Shown: in pieces, positions 52,876 to 62,218 of the stretch
How the letters are laid out: each line of letters starts with the position of its first letter
How positions within the stretch are numbered: position 1 is the stretch's first letter
Source of the DNA: Acidobacteriota bacterium
GTDB taxonomy: Bacteria; Acidobacteriota; UBA6911; RPQK01; JAJDTT01
Length of the DNA stretch: 64,000 nucleotides
Assembly: GCA_028874215.1 (NCBI GenBank)
Contig: JAPPLF010000051.1
Coordinates: 1 to 64,000 of the forward strand
Direction of reading: 5' to 3'
Notes under the pieces: model-generated
Databases searched by the model: none
Seen by the model: the letters and a program-made list of their open reading frames with translations, nothing else
Told to the model about the DNA's origin: nothing
Made by a program: the position numbers and the translations under genes

Positions 52876-53258
52876 TCATCGATACTTCCGCAATTCTGGC
52901 CGTTTTGTTCGGTGAACCCGACGCTCGCCGGTATGAGCAAGCGATCGCCTCGGCTTGGCCCCGCCGCATGTCGGCGGTCGGATTGCTGGAGGCGGCGATT
53001 GTCGTCGAGAGCAGGGGCGGGACGACGGCCGGACACGAACTCGACCGGCTTCTGACCAGAGCCGAAATCGAGTTGGTGCCGGTAACGCGTGAACATGCCG
53101 ACGCGGCTCGCCGGGCTTGGCGCCGTTTCGGCAAGGGCAATCATCCGGCGGGGTTGAATTTCGGAGACTGCTTCGCCTATGCGCTCGCCGAGTTGAGCGG
53201 CGAGCCGCTGCTTTTCAAAGGCGCGGACTTTTCCCGGACAGACGTCCTGGTCGCTTGA
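52872..53258 (+). CDS. vapC: VapC-type PIN-domain toxin
   Basis: A 128-residue PIN ribonuclease. Acidic residues are Asp4 (MIIDTSAILAVL), Glu in LLEAAIVVES, Asp in NFGDCFAYALA and Asp in KGADFSRTDV. Active by motif. It overlaps vapB by four bases and converges with cfa, 24 bases apart. Confidence 0.94.
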   Translation: MIIDTSAILAVLFGEPDARRYEQAIASAWPRRMSAVGLLEAAIVVESRGGTTAGHELDRLLTRAEIELVPVTREHADAARRAWRRFGKGNHPAGLNFGDCFAYALAELSGEPLLFKGADFSRTDVLVA

Positions 53259-53282
53259 TCCTGCGAATCCCCCAAGACGGCG

Positions 53283-54464
53283 TCAGGACGCGTGTTTTTC
53301 CAGCACCAGCCGGTAGCACTGCAACCGGTTGCGCAGGAAGCAGTGCGCCGATCCCCACAGGTAGAGTCGAAAACGCCGGTATTCGGCCTCGCCAAAATTT
53401 TCGACGATGAAGTCCCGGTTGGAGTCAAGGCGCTCGGCCCAGCCGACGCAAGTCCGGTAGTAGCTGATCCGGTCGTCCCAGACGCCCTTCAAATCGAACG
53501 GGAAAGAGGTCATCGACTTCAAGAAATCGTGGAGTATGAGAAACGAATTGTTTCCCGGGTAGATCTGCTGAGAAATGAACGACGACATCTCGTACTTCCG
53601 GTCACAGGCGCCGGCATCGATAAAGACCCGGCCACCCGGCTTCAGCACCCGGTCAAGACGCGCCAAGACCCGCGGGTAGTCGGGCATATGCTCCATGATT
53701 CCCAGCACCACGACGGCGTCGAATTGTTTCTCCGGCTCGAACTCCAGGAAGTCGCGCAGCAGGGTGGTGATGGGCAGACCCTCCCGGGCGGTGAGCCGAT
53801 CCATGAATTCGAGCGACTTCGTGGAAATCGTGACGCCCGTCACCTCGATCCCCTGACGCGCCGCGTACGCCGCGAATGCGCCCCAGCCGGGGCCGACCTC
53901 CAGCACCCGGCTCCCGGGAGCCAGCCGGCACTCTTCGACGACGTGATCCATCTTGCGGCGAAACGCCACCTCCAGATCCTCATCCGGCGACAGGAAGACG
54001 CCCTGGGTGTAGCAATGGAAACTCTCGTCCAGAAAGGTCAGGAAGAACTCCGCATCCCGTTCGTAGTGCCGCCTGATGGACGACTTGTTGACCGCGATCT
54101 GCCCCATCAACAGGGGTGCGGCGAACCGCCAGAGCCGATGGAACGGGTGCCGGTCGTGCAATTGTTCACGGAGGTCGAAGATCTTGATGAAATCGCCGTC
54201 GACGTCGAACCAGCCGTCCACATAGGCCCGTGCAATGGTCCCCTCGTCGAGTGAGGCGATCGCCTTCAGCGCCGACGGATGCGTGATATTCACCCTGAAG
54301 CTGGCGGGGCCGGCGCCGAAACGGCGGGTATTTCCGTCAAGCGCCGTCATCTCGAACCCGATGGCGCTGTCTTGCAACCGTCTTTGGAGGTAGTTCAACA
54401 ACCAGGCACTTCTGCGAGATCCGGCGAGTGGCGCCGCGCCTGCCGCTGATACGTCCGTTGTCAT
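53283..54464 (-). CDS. cfa: Cyclopropane-fatty-acyl-phospholipid synthase
   Basis: A 393-residue S-adenosylmethionine-dependent enzyme that converts membrane unsaturated fatty acyl chains to cyclopropanes, raising resistance to stress. The AdoMet loop is VLEVGPGWGAFAAYAA, and TISTKSLEF and VVLGIMEHMPDY follow. The N-terminal 130 residues are the lipid-binding part. ATG 54464 begins a 25-residue low-complexity leader; a later start cannot be excluded. It lies 9 bases after mazF on the same strand, possibly cotranscribed. Confidence 0.93.
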   Translation of the reverse strand: MTTDVSAAGAAPLAGSRRSAWLLNYLQRRLQDSAIGFEMTALDGNTRRFGAGPASFRVNITHPSALKAIASLDEGTIARAYVDGWFDVDGDFIKIFDLREQLHDRHPFHRLWRFAAPLLMGQIAVNKSSIRRHYERDAEFFLTFLDESFHCYTQGVFLSPDEDLEVAFRRKMDHVVEECRLAPGSRVLEVGPGWGAFAAYAARQGIEVTGVTISTKSLEFMDRLTAREGLPITTLLRDFLEFEPEKQFDAVVVLGIMEHMPDYPRVLARLDRVLKPGGRVFIDAGACDRKYEMSSFISQQIYPGNNSFLILHDFLKSMTSFPFDLKGVWDDRISYYRTCVGWAERLDSNRDFIVENFGEAEYRRFRLYLWGSAHCFLRNRLQCYRLVLEKHAS

Positions 54465-54473
54465 ATTGAACCT

Positions 54474-54806
54474 CTACTCTCCGTACATCTCGGTGATCAT
54501 ACGCCGGAGCCGGGCCGCCCCGTCGGCGGACAGCCGGTCAAGCTTGTTCCCCAGTCGTTGCTTGCTGATGGCGCGAATCTGGTCGACTGCAATCTCAGCC
54601 CTCTTTCCCGCACATTGAATCTGGAGGCGGCTCCGCCACTGGGGATGCAGGGTGGAAGTCAGAGGACACACGATAATCGTATCCAGAAACTGATTCATCT
54701 GATTCTGACTGACCACCACGACGGGCCGCACCTTGCGGATCCCGCCACCTGATGTGGGATTGAGATCAGCGAAGAAGATAGCGTATCGCCTGGGAAAGCT
54801 CGCCAT
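54474..54806 (-). CDS. mazF: MazF-type endoribonuclease toxin
   Basis: A 110-residue mRNA-cleaving toxin. ADLNPTSGGGIRKVRPVVVVSQN is the characteristic N-terminal block, with the catalytic Arg and the following Thr in CPLTST. The ATG overlaps the mazE stop by one base (TGATG). It is followed at 9 bases by cfa. Confidence 0.94.
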   Translation of the reverse strand: MASFPRRYAIFFADLNPTSGGGIRKVRPVVVVSQNQMNQFLDTIIVCPLTSTLHPQWRSRLQIQCAGKRAEIAVDQIRAISKQRLGNKLDRLSADGAARLRRMITEMYGE

Positions 54807-55060
54807 CAATCCAGACCGTCGGCGACGGTCGAGTCCAGGTCGCTCCAAACTTCGTTTTCGCGGGCCATGGCGCGATAGGTGTCCTCCCAGGACAACTGAT
54901 CCCCTTCCTTGCCGTGCAGCACGATGCGGTCCTCCCTCTCCTCCAGGACGAGCGAGCCGCTCCAGCCATATTTTCGCAACAGTATCTTCGGAAGGCGGAT
55001 GCCCTGGGAGTTGCCGATGGCGATCAGTTTCACCTCTCTGGCGACCGCTTTCCTGCTCAA
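54806..55060 (-). CDS. mazE: MazE-type antitoxin (AbrB/SpoVT fold)
   Basis: An 84-residue antitoxin. KLIAIGNSQGIRLPKILLRKYGW is the swapped-hairpin AbrB domain, and the acidic C-terminal tail (EDTYRAMARENEVWSDLDSTV) would bind MazF. I chose TTG 55060, with GGGAGG 8 bases upstream, because an upstream ATG (55114 or 55126) would place a perfect operator palindrome inside the coding region. Its stop overlaps mazF. Confidence 0.82.
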   Translation of the reverse strand: MSRKAVAREVKLIAIGNSQGIRLPKILLRKYGWSGSLVLEEREDRIVLHGKEGDQLSWEDTYRAMARENEVWSDLDSTVADGLD

Positions 55061-55090
55061 TTTCGTGACCTCCCGCGAGTCGTTGGGAAT

Positions 55091-55109
55091 GGTAATTACA
55101 GTAATTACC
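55091..55109. promoter_or_regulatory. Palindromic operator of mazEF
   Basis: A perfect inverted repeat of 9 bp (GGTAATTAC, one central A, GTAATTACC) lies about 31 bases before the chosen mazE start, at the right distance for an autoregulatory site. The bases around it are AT-rich compared with their surroundings. No other copy was noticed. Confidence 0.75.
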
Positions 55110-55168
55110 CGCATGAATTCTGTCAAACCTCCGGGTTGCCGGCAGGCACCACCCGATGGCGAAACATT

Positions 55169-55603
55169 TTACTCCCTTGTCGCGAGGAAGCTGTCCACCA
55201 CTTGACGAGGAGTTGCGACGACGGCGGTGGCCGGAGGGTTCTCAAGCAACAGCCGGTCACCGGTAACGAGCCGGCTACCCGGCCAGGAAGAGAGCAATGC
55301 CCACAAATGGTCGCCGCCGGATTCTGGAGCGGGAGGACCGGAGGAAGGGTGGCGCCAGACGGCGTTTGCCGTCAATTCGGTGAGCAGCCGGTCCAACTCG
55401 TCGTCTGCTCGGCCGTGCAATCGGGCGATTCGGGGACGCCGCAAACCGGCTGAGTATTCCGCCAGCAGATCGCTGGACATCAGATACAGAAGATCTCCAT
55501 CCAACATGGCGTCCAGGATGCGTGCGGGGGGGCTGATCGCGTCGGCAACGATAAGCCCGGACACGATGACGTTGGTGTCCACGACGAAGAGGTGCCGGGT
55601 CAT
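55169..55603 (-). CDS. PIN-domain toxin (COG1569-like)
   Basis: A 144-residue PIN protein. Asp at residue 9 in FVVDTNVIVSGLIV, Glu in DLLAEYSAGL, GGDHLWALL and VTGDRLLL give the metal site. It resembles the longer PIN_3 toxins paired with ribbon-helix-helix proteins. The antitoxin gene lies 46 bases upstream. The two are not overlapping, unlike the other pairs in the window. Confidence 0.88.
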   Translation of the reverse strand: MTRHLFVVDTNVIVSGLIVADAISPPARILDAMLDGDLLYLMSSDLLAEYSAGLRRPRIARLHGRADDELDRLLTELTANAVWRHPSSGPPAPESGGDHLWALLSSWPGSRLVTGDRLLLENPPATAVVATPRQVVDSFLATRE

Positions 55604-55649
55604 CGGATCCGTTGTTCCCCCCAGCGCCCGGCAGCATGCGCCGGTCGCT

Positions 55650-55889
55650 CTATCGTCCTTCGCGGTGGAGTTGAGTCTCCTTCACGGCCACGGCCATCGC
55701 GTCCTCATCATTCAGTCTGGAATGAGCCCGCGCCTTGGCGACGATCTCCCTGGCGGTGTCATAAGTCTGAAGACCTCGAAGTACGAGGCTTTCTTCAATG
55801 ATTGAACCCATGGATCGGTGTTGGCGCGCGGCGGCTTCCTTCAACGCGCGGTGGGTGCGGTCGGTCAGGCTGATGGTCAGGCGGGGCAT
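55650..55889 (-). CDS. CopG/Arc-type ribbon-helix-helix antitoxin
   Basis: A 79-residue protein starting MPRLTISLTDRTHRALKEAAARQHRSMGSIIEESLVL, a clear ribbon-helix-helix, followed by a helical tail. An inverted repeat, CGGTG-ATTTAA-CACCG, at 55914-55929 is a good operator candidate. It is probably the antitoxin for the PIN gene downstream. Confidence 0.85.
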   Translation of the reverse strand: MPRLTISLTDRTHRALKEAAARQHRSMGSIIEESLVLRGLQTYDTAREIVAKARAHSRLNDEDAMAVAVKETQLHREGR

Positions 55890-56029
55890 GACTCGGTCTC
55901 CGTTTTCTCGAACCGGTGATTTAACACCGTCACACAATAACACCAACTCACCATACCAGCAACATTCATGGTGACATCCCGACTGAGGACACCCGGATCT
56001 GCGAGAATGCTCCAGTCTGGAGGAAATAT

Positions 56030-57532
56030 ATGAGGAAAAGACCGATATTCATCATTTTCGCCGCTCTCGTGTTCGGTTCAACGGCGGCGCTGGCCGGCAG
56101 CGCCCACAAGTCGACGACCGAACCCATCGAAATCGGCTCCCGCCTGGAACCCTTCGTCGACGATTACCTGATCGAAAGCATGAGCGGCGGCCTCTCCCTG
56201 CGCATGCACCGGCCCCGGCTCACCGATCCGGTGCTCAAGTTCGACGCTCCCTGGGAAGGGCCCGGCAATCACTACATCACCGTCTTCAAGGACGGGGACC
56301 TCTACCGCATGTACTACCGGTGCGTGCGGGCCGGGGACATGCCGGCCAGCGGCAAGGGGTGGCCCATGAACACGTGTTACGCCGAGAGCCGCGACGGCAC
56401 GAATTGGACCCGGCCCAAGCTGGGCCTCATCGAATTCGAAGGGAGCAAGGAGAACAACATCATCCTCACCGGACCCCCAGGGGACTGGGGGAGCCCCACC
56501 AGCAATTTCTTCGCCTTTCGGGACAGCAATCCCCAGGTGGCGCCGGAGGAACAATACAAGGGAGTGGGGGGCATCAACCGCGGGCTCTACCTCCTCGTAT
56601 CCGCCGACGGAATCCACTGGAAGGCCAAGGGCAGCGAGCCCTACATGAAGCACGGCATGTCCACGGTCCCCATGATCAACGGCTTCGACAGCCACAACGT
56701 GATCTTCTGGGACGCCGGACGGGAGCGCTACCAGGCCTATATTCGGGACATGTACCTGTCGCCGGGACTCGGCGAAAGGACCCGGAGCGTCCGGGTAGCG
56801 ACGTCCGAAGATTTTGCCAACTGGAGCTACCCCGATTGGATCGACATGGGAGAAGCTCCGCCGGATCAGCTCTACACCTTCTCCGCGACGCCCTATTTCA
56901 GGGCGCCGCACATCTACGTGGCTTTTCCCAAGAGACTGTTGAAGTACCGGAACTCCGGGCTGCCGGAGAAATACGACTCCCTTCGTGGAATCGGCCTCTC
57001 CGACTCGGTCTTCATGTTCAGCCGCGACGGCGCGAACTGGGACCGGCGTTACCTGGAGGCCTTCGTCCGCCCCGGGTCGGATCCCCTCGACTGGACCGAC
57101 CGGAGCAACTACGTGGCGGCCGGCCTGGTGCCGACCGGGCCCGATGAGATGTCGGTCTATGTGCTGAGGCACTTTCGGCTCCCCAGCATCAATCTGCGCC
57201 GGGGAGTCCTGCGCGCCGACGGTTTCGTCTCCGTCAACGCCACCTACGGGGGCGGGGAACTGGTGACCCGGCCCCTGATCTTCCAGGGCAAGAACCTGGT
57301 CATGAACTACGCCACGTCGGCGGCGGGAAGCGTGCGGGTGGAGATTCAGGACGAAGACGGCAATCCGTTGCCGGGATACGGCCTGATGCAGGCGGTGGAG
57401 CATTTCGGCAACAGCATCGAGCAGGTCGTCACCTGGGACCGGGGCTCGGATCTGTCCCATCTGGCCGGCCAGGCCGTGCGCCTACGTATGCTGGTCCGGG
57501 ACGGCGACCTCTATTCGATCCGGTTCCAATGA
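56030..57532 (+). CDS. Secreted protein with glycoside hydrolase 32/43-like propeller features
   Basis: A 500-residue exported protein, signal peptide about residues 1-23 (ATG 56030 with GGAGGAAATAT). It is a full-length paralogue of the gene at 11273: both share the opening PI-x-IGSRLE, then KDGD-x-YRMYY, CYAESRDG and NWDRRYLEAFVRPG. It lies just upstream of the second DUF1549/1553-DUF1501 unit, about 75 bases before its TTG start, so it may be cotranscribed. Function unknown; a carbohydrate target is likely. Confidence 0.77.
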   Translation: MRKRPIFIIFAALVFGSTAALAGSAHKSTTEPIEIGSRLEPFVDDYLIESMSGGLSLRMHRPRLTDPVLKFDAPWEGPGNHYITVFKDGDLYRMYYRCVRAGDMPASGKGWPMNTCYAESRDGTNWTRPKLGLIEFEGSKENNIILTGPPGDWGSPTSNFFAFRDSNPQVAPEEQYKGVGGINRGLYLLVSADGIHWKAKGSEPYMKHGMSTVPMINGFDSHNVIFWDAGRERYQAYIRDMYLSPGLGERTRSVRVATSEDFANWSYPDWIDMGEAPPDQLYTFSATPYFRAPHIYVAFPKRLLKYRNSGLPEKYDSLRGIGLSDSVFMFSRDGANWDRRYLEAFVRPGSDPLDWTDRSNYVAAGLVPTGPDEMSVYVLRHFRLPSINLRRGVLRADGFVSVNATYGGGELVTRPLIFQGKNLVMNYATSAAGSVRVEIQDEDGNPLPGYGLMQAVEHFGNSIEQVVTWDRGSDLSHLAGQAVRLRMLVRDGDLYSIRFQ

Positions 57533-57608
57533 CGCCATGAAGGCCTTGCCGCGGTTGACTTTTGACGCTGATTCCATGTAGGAACTAGCCCAGTCCGGGA
57601 AGAATCTC

Positions 57609-60209
57609 TTGAAGCCTTTCAACCTCGTAAGCCTGACCATTTGCCTGTTGTCGGCCGGCTTGGCCGCACCGCTGCCGGAGGAGTCGTCCGACCTGCCGCC
57701 GCCGGCCGGGAAGACCGTCGATTTCTCGAGGGACGTGGCGCCGTTGCTGGAGAGCCGCTGCTACCTCTGTCACGGCCCGCAGCAGCAGATGAAGGGCCTG
57801 CGGCTCGACCGGGCCGAAGACGCGTTGCGGGGAGGAGAGTCGGGCGCCGTGATTCGGCCCGGGGACAGCTCTCGAAGCCGGCTCATCCAACTCGTCGCCG
57901 GTGTGATCCCGGATCAGGTCATGCCGCCTGGCGGGAAGGGGCTCTCTTCAGATGAGGTCGGGCTCCTGCGCGCCTGGATCGACCAGGGCGCCCGCTGGCC
58001 GGAGCTCGACGCGGACGCGGGTCCTGAAAAGGCGCGAACCGAGTCTTCGCACTGGGCTTTCCGGTCCCTCATCCGCCCCGTTCCGCCTGCGGTGAAGGAG
58101 GCGTCCTGGGTCCGGAACCCGGTGGATCGGTTCGTTCTGGCCAAATTGGAGGCCGAGGGGGTCGGGCCTTCTCCCGAAGCGGACAAGTCGACTCTCATCA
58201 GGCGTCTCAGCCTGGATCTGACCGGGCTCCCCCCCACGCTGGCCGAGGTGGATGCGTTTCTTGATGAGGTGACCGATAGCGCCTACGAGAATGCCGTGGA
58301 CCGCCTTCTGGAGTCGTCCCACTTTGGGGAGAAGTGGGCCCGCCACTGGTTGGATCTGGCCCGGTATTCCGACAGCGACGGCTACCGCCAGGACGATTTC
58401 CGGCGCCACGCCTGGCGCTATCGGCACTGGGTCATCCAGGCCCTGAACCGGGATATGCCCTTCGATCGGTTCACCGTGGAGCAGATCGCCGGAGACCTGC
58501 TCCCGGACGGCGGAATCGAGGCCAGGGTGGCCACCGGGTTCCACCGCAATACCCCCAGCAACCGCGAGGGCGGGACCAACATGGTGCAGTTCCGCTTCGA
58601 GCAGGTGATCAACCGGATCAACACGGTGGGGACGGTCTGGCTGGGACTCACGGTGGGCTGCGCCCAGTGCCACGATCACAAGTACGATCCCTTGAGCCAG
58701 AAGGACTACTACCGGCTTTTCTCCTTCTTCAATGACGCGGAGGAGGTGAACATCGACGCTCCTTTGCCGGGGGAAATAGGGCCCTACTTGCGGGAGGTGG
58801 CCTCCTATCGGAAAAAGCGAGCCGAGTTGTTGGCCGAATACCGGGTGCCCGAACTCCAGCCGGCGTGGGAGGCCAAGCTGATGGAGGCCATGGCCAATCC
58901 GGGCCGGTGGCAGAACTGGGACAAGGCGGTGGGGACGGTCCGGGTCGGCGACATGCACCCCGTGTACGGGATGGGGGAGAAGATCCTCCGGAAGGACCCG
59001 TCGGAACGGAGTGAGAAGGAATCCAAGATCCTCACCGAGCATTTCGTCCGGTACTCCAGTCAAGTGGTGCCCAAGAAGGTCTACGAGGAAAAGCTCAAGT
59101 TTGGGGAGCTGCTGAAGAAGCTCAAAGAGTTGGAGGCCGGGTTCCCGGCTCTGAGCCAGGCACAGACCATCGCCACCGAGGCGGACGGCCGTTCCACCCA
59201 TATTCACGTCCGTGGCGAGTTCAACCGCATGGGGGATCCCGTGGAGCCGGGCGTGCCCGGATTTCTGCACCCGGAGGTGGACGATTCGTCTCCTCCCAGG
59301 AAGCGTCTGGCCGATTGGATCGTCAGTCCAGAGAATCCCCTCACGGCGAGAGTGACGGTCAACCGCCTGTGGCAGGAGCTGTTCGGACGCGGCCTCGTCT
59401 TCACCACGGAGAATTTCGGGCTCCAGGGAGAAGAACCGTCTCATCCCCAACTTCTGGACTGGCTGGCCAGCGAATTCCGCGAGAACGGCTGGAGCATGAA
59501 GGACGCCATCAAGACCATGGTGATGTCCGCCGCCTATCGTCAATCCTCTGCGGTCCGGCCGGAACTGCAGTCCAGCGACCCGGACAACGTCCTGCTGGCT
59601 CGGCAGACGCGGATGCGGTTGCCGGCGGAGTTGATCCGCGATTCGGCATTGGCGGTGAGCGGGCTGTTGAATCCCTCCGTTGGGGGGAAGAGCGTTCGAC
59701 CTCCCCAACCCGGGGGAAAAATGCAACGGAGAAAGTGGGTGGCGAGCGAGGGTCAGGACCGGTATCGCCGCGGTCTCTACATCCAGTACCAACGCATGTT
59801 CCCGTACCCCTTTCTGGCCAATTTCGACATGCCGGGCGGTTATGATGCCGTTTGCCGCCGGGGCCGGTCCAACTCTCCTCTGCAGGCTCTGAATCTGCTC
59901 AACGACGAGGTTTTCTTCGAAGCCGCCCAGGCGCTGGCGGTCCGGATTCTCGCGGAAGGACCCGCCGACCCCCGGGAACGCCTTGAGCACGCTTTCCGGA
60001 TCTGTCTCGCCCGGCCGCCGGCGCCTGACGAACTGGAGTGGATGGAGACGGCCATGCGCCGCCAATCGGAGATTCTGGAGCAGGAACAGGAATTGGCGCA
60101 GTTGACCCTTCCCGTGGAGATTCCCGGAATCGCTCCGTCGGAGGCGGCCTCCTGGGTCGGCGCCAGCCGGATCCTCTTGAACCTGGACGAGTTCATCACG
60201 CGGGAGTAG
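57609..60209 (+). CDS. DUF1549/DUF1553 secreted cytochrome-like protein
   Basis: An 866-residue protein with a short signal peptide (LVSLTICLLSAGLAAPL). The PSCyt1 CxxCH lies in SRCYLCHGPQ and the DUF1549 CxxCH in GCAQCHDHKYDPLSQ. DUF1553 contains QELFGRGLVFTTENFG and SPLQALNLLNDEVF. It is a paralogue of the protein at 49966. The TTG start at 57609 is the first that precedes the signal peptide. The DUF1501 gene starts 4 bases after its stop. Confidence 0.93.
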   Translation: MKPFNLVSLTICLLSAGLAAPLPEESSDLPPPAGKTVDFSRDVAPLLESRCYLCHGPQQQMKGLRLDRAEDALRGGESGAVIRPGDSSRSRLIQLVAGVIPDQVMPPGGKGLSSDEVGLLRAWIDQGARWPELDADAGPEKARTESSHWAFRSLIRPVPPAVKEASWVRNPVDRFVLAKLEAEGVGPSPEADKSTLIRRLSLDLTGLPPTLAEVDAFLDEVTDSAYENAVDRLLESSHFGEKWARHWLDLARYSDSDGYRQDDFRRHAWRYRHWVIQALNRDMPFDRFTVEQIAGDLLPDGGIEARVATGFHRNTPSNREGGTNMVQFRFEQVINRINTVGTVWLGLTVGCAQCHDHKYDPLSQKDYYRLFSFFNDAEEVNIDAPLPGEIGPYLREVASYRKKRAELLAEYRVPELQPAWEAKLMEAMANPGRWQNWDKAVGTVRVGDMHPVYGMGEKILRKDPSERSEKESKILTEHFVRYSSQVVPKKVYEEKLKFGELLKKLKELEAGFPALSQAQTIATEADGRSTHIHVRGEFNRMGDPVEPGVPGFLHPEVDDSSPPRKRLADWIVSPENPLTARVTVNRLWQELFGRGLVFTTENFGLQGEEPSHPQLLDWLASEFRENGWSMKDAIKTMVMSAAYRQSSAVRPELQSSDPDNVLLARQTRMRLPAELIRDSALAVSGLLNPSVGGKSVRPPQPGGKMQRRKWVASEGQDRYRRGLYIQYQRMFPYPFLANFDMPGGYDAVCRRGRSNSPLQALNLLNDEVFFEAAQALAVRILAEGPADPRERLEHAFRICLARPPAPDELEWMETAMRRQSEILEQEQELAQLTLPVEIPGIAPSEAASWVGASRILLNLDEFITRE

Positions 60210-60213
60210 TCCC

Positions 60214-61665
60214 ATGAGCCCTGACCACTTTGGACCTCTGTCAAATCGGCGCCTGTTCCTGGAGCGGACGGCGGCCGGCTTCGGATCCCTCGCCTTGGCC
60301 CACCTCATGGCCAGCGAAGGACTGACCGCGGCCGTGCCCAATGGGAACGGAATAACGAATCCCCTGGAGCCCAAGGGACCTCATTTCCCGGCTACGGCCA
60401 AGCACGTGATTTTCCTCTACATGTCGGGAGGACCCAGTCAGGTCGATCTCTTTGACCCCAAACCGGCCCTGAAGAAGTGGCACGGACAGCAGTTGCCCGT
60501 TTCCCTGAGAAAAAACCTGAAGCAGGCTTTCCTGAAGCCCACGGCCACCCTCATGGGCAGCCCCCGGGAATTCAAGGCCCATGGGCAATGCGGCACCGAG
60601 TTTTCCGACTACCTTCCCTATACGGGGGCCCACGCTGACGACATCTGCCTGATTCGCACCATGCAGACCGACGCGGTGAACCACGACCCGGGCGAGCTGC
60701 TCCTCAACGCGGGCACCAGCATCCTGGGGCATCCCACCATGGGATCATGGGTGACCTACGGCCTGGGAAGCGAGTCGCAGGATCTTCCGGGCTACGTGGT
60801 GTTGAGCACGGGCAGCCGGCCCAGCGCGGGTGAGAACAACTGGTCCAACGGCTTCCTGCCTTCCATCTACCAGGGGACCCCGTTCATGAGCACCGGGGAT
60901 CCCATCCTCTACCTGTCGGATCCGCCCGGCGTCAATTCCAGCATTCAGCGAGTCCACCTGGATGCGCTCCGGCTCCTGAATGAGAAACGGTTCCGGGAAA
61001 CCGGCGACGCCGAGATCGGCGCCCGCATCGCCTCGTACGAACTGGCCTTCCGGATGCAGATGGCGGCCCCGGAACTGCTGGATTTCTCACAGGAGTCTCC
61101 GAAGCTGCTGGAGGAGTACGGCGTCAACCGGGAAGGCAAGCGGGCCAAGTCGTACGCGGTCAACTGCCTCCTGGCCCGAAGGCTGGTGGAGCGGGGGGTC
61201 CGGTTCGTCATGCTCAACCACGCCAACTGGGACTTCCACCACCAGATCGACAAGAGGCTGAGGGACTATTGCCACGATACGGACCAGCCCACGGCCGCGC
61301 TCCTGAAGGATCTGAAACAGCGGGGACTGCTGGAGGACACCCTGGTGTTGTGGGGCGGCGAGTTCGGCCGCACGCCCATGGGAGAGCCGGAGATCCACGG
61401 CGGAGATCCGGGACGCGACCACCATCCCACCTGCTTCAGCATGTGGATGGCCGGCGGCGGCATCCGCGGCGGACAGGTGGTGGGCCGATCCGACGAGCTG
61501 GGCCTGTATCCGGTGGAGGACCCGGTGCATGTCCACGATCTCCAGGCCACGCTCCTGCACTGCCTGGGACTGGATCACACCCGCCTCACCTACCATCACA
61601 TGGGCCGCGACTTCCGGCTGACGGACGTGGGCGGCAACGTGGTGAACAAGCTGCTGAACGCCTGA
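60214..61665 (+). CDS. DUF1501 protein
   Basis: A 483-residue protein. The N-terminus (NRRLFLERTAAGFGSLALAHL) is a twin-arginine-like signal. MSGGPSQVDLFDPKP, GGEFGRTPMG and VHVHDLQATLLHCLGLDHTRLT are the family blocks. It is the second gene of its unit and a paralogue of 48509. ATG 60214 has GGGAG upstream. It ends shortly before an OsmC gene. Confidence 0.93.
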   Translation: MSPDHFGPLSNRRLFLERTAAGFGSLALAHLMASEGLTAAVPNGNGITNPLEPKGPHFPATAKHVIFLYMSGGPSQVDLFDPKPALKKWHGQQLPVSLRKNLKQAFLKPTATLMGSPREFKAHGQCGTEFSDYLPYTGAHADDICLIRTMQTDAVNHDPGELLLNAGTSILGHPTMGSWVTYGLGSESQDLPGYVVLSTGSRPSAGENNWSNGFLPSIYQGTPFMSTGDPILYLSDPPGVNSSIQRVHLDALRLLNEKRFRETGDAEIGARIASYELAFRMQMAAPELLDFSQESPKLLEEYGVNREGKRAKSYAVNCLLARRLVERGVRFVMLNHANWDFHHQIDKRLRDYCHDTDQPTAALLKDLKQRGLLEDTLVLWGGEFGRTPMGEPEIHGGDPGRDHHPTCFSMWMAGGGIRGGQVVGRSDELGLYPVEDPVHVHDLQATLLHCLGLDHTRLTYHHMGRDFRLTDVGGNVVNKLLNA

Positions 61666-61705
61666 ATCCAAAAGATTTCACGAGTCCGATCAGGGGGAAA
61701 CGAAC

Positions 61706-62143
61706 ATGGGAGAGTTGAAGCTCGCGTACAAAGCCAGAAGCTACAGCACCGGAACCCTGGGCCGGGCCATCTGCAGCGCCCGGAGCCACCATTTCGTGGC
61801 CGACGACCTGGGCGGGGAAGAGGTGGGAGCCGGCGAACTCTTCTTCTCCGGCGTCGCCGCCTGCGCCGTCAACATGGTGGAGCGAATCGCCGCGGCCGAC
61901 GAGACCCCGCTGGAGTGGATGGACGTCTCGGTGGAGGCCTACCGCGACCCCGATCAGGAACCCGGTGAATTGACCCTCTACGATTCGGTCCGGGTCCGGA
62001 TCGAAATGTGGGGGGTGAGCGACGACGACGCCGAAGTGCTGACGGCGCTCTGGAAGGCGCGCTGTCCCCTCTACGGCACGGTCGCCGCCGCGACTCCCGA
62101 CACCACCGTCTCTTTGGCATCCCACACCGGGTCCCGGCGCTGA
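61706..62143 (+). CDS. OsmC/Ohr-family peroxide-reducing protein
   Basis: A 145-residue thiol peroxidase-like protein. Two conserved Cys are present (ACAVNMVERI and KARCPLYG), the usual reactive pair for organic hydroperoxides. ATG 61706 has GGGGGAAAC upstream. It follows the DUF1501 gene by 40 bases; cotranscription is possible. Confidence 0.9.
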   Translation: MGELKLAYKARSYSTGTLGRAICSARSHHFVADDLGGEEVGAGELFFSGVAACAVNMVERIAAADETPLEWMDVSVEAYRDPDQEPGELTLYDSVRVRIEMWGVSDDDAEVLTALWKARCPLYGTVAAATPDTTVSLASHTGSRR

Positions 62144-62218
62144 CTGTTCGGCGCTGAGAAGACCGGTTCTAAATCGGAATTGCCTGTCCGGTAACGGGTT
62201 GCCTTTGCTGTTGAGTGG

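Noticed and set aside
57948-60374. 808-residue minus-strand open frame across the second DUF1549/1553 gene
   Set aside because: It is antisense to a conserved family with two heme motifs and shows no domain of its own.
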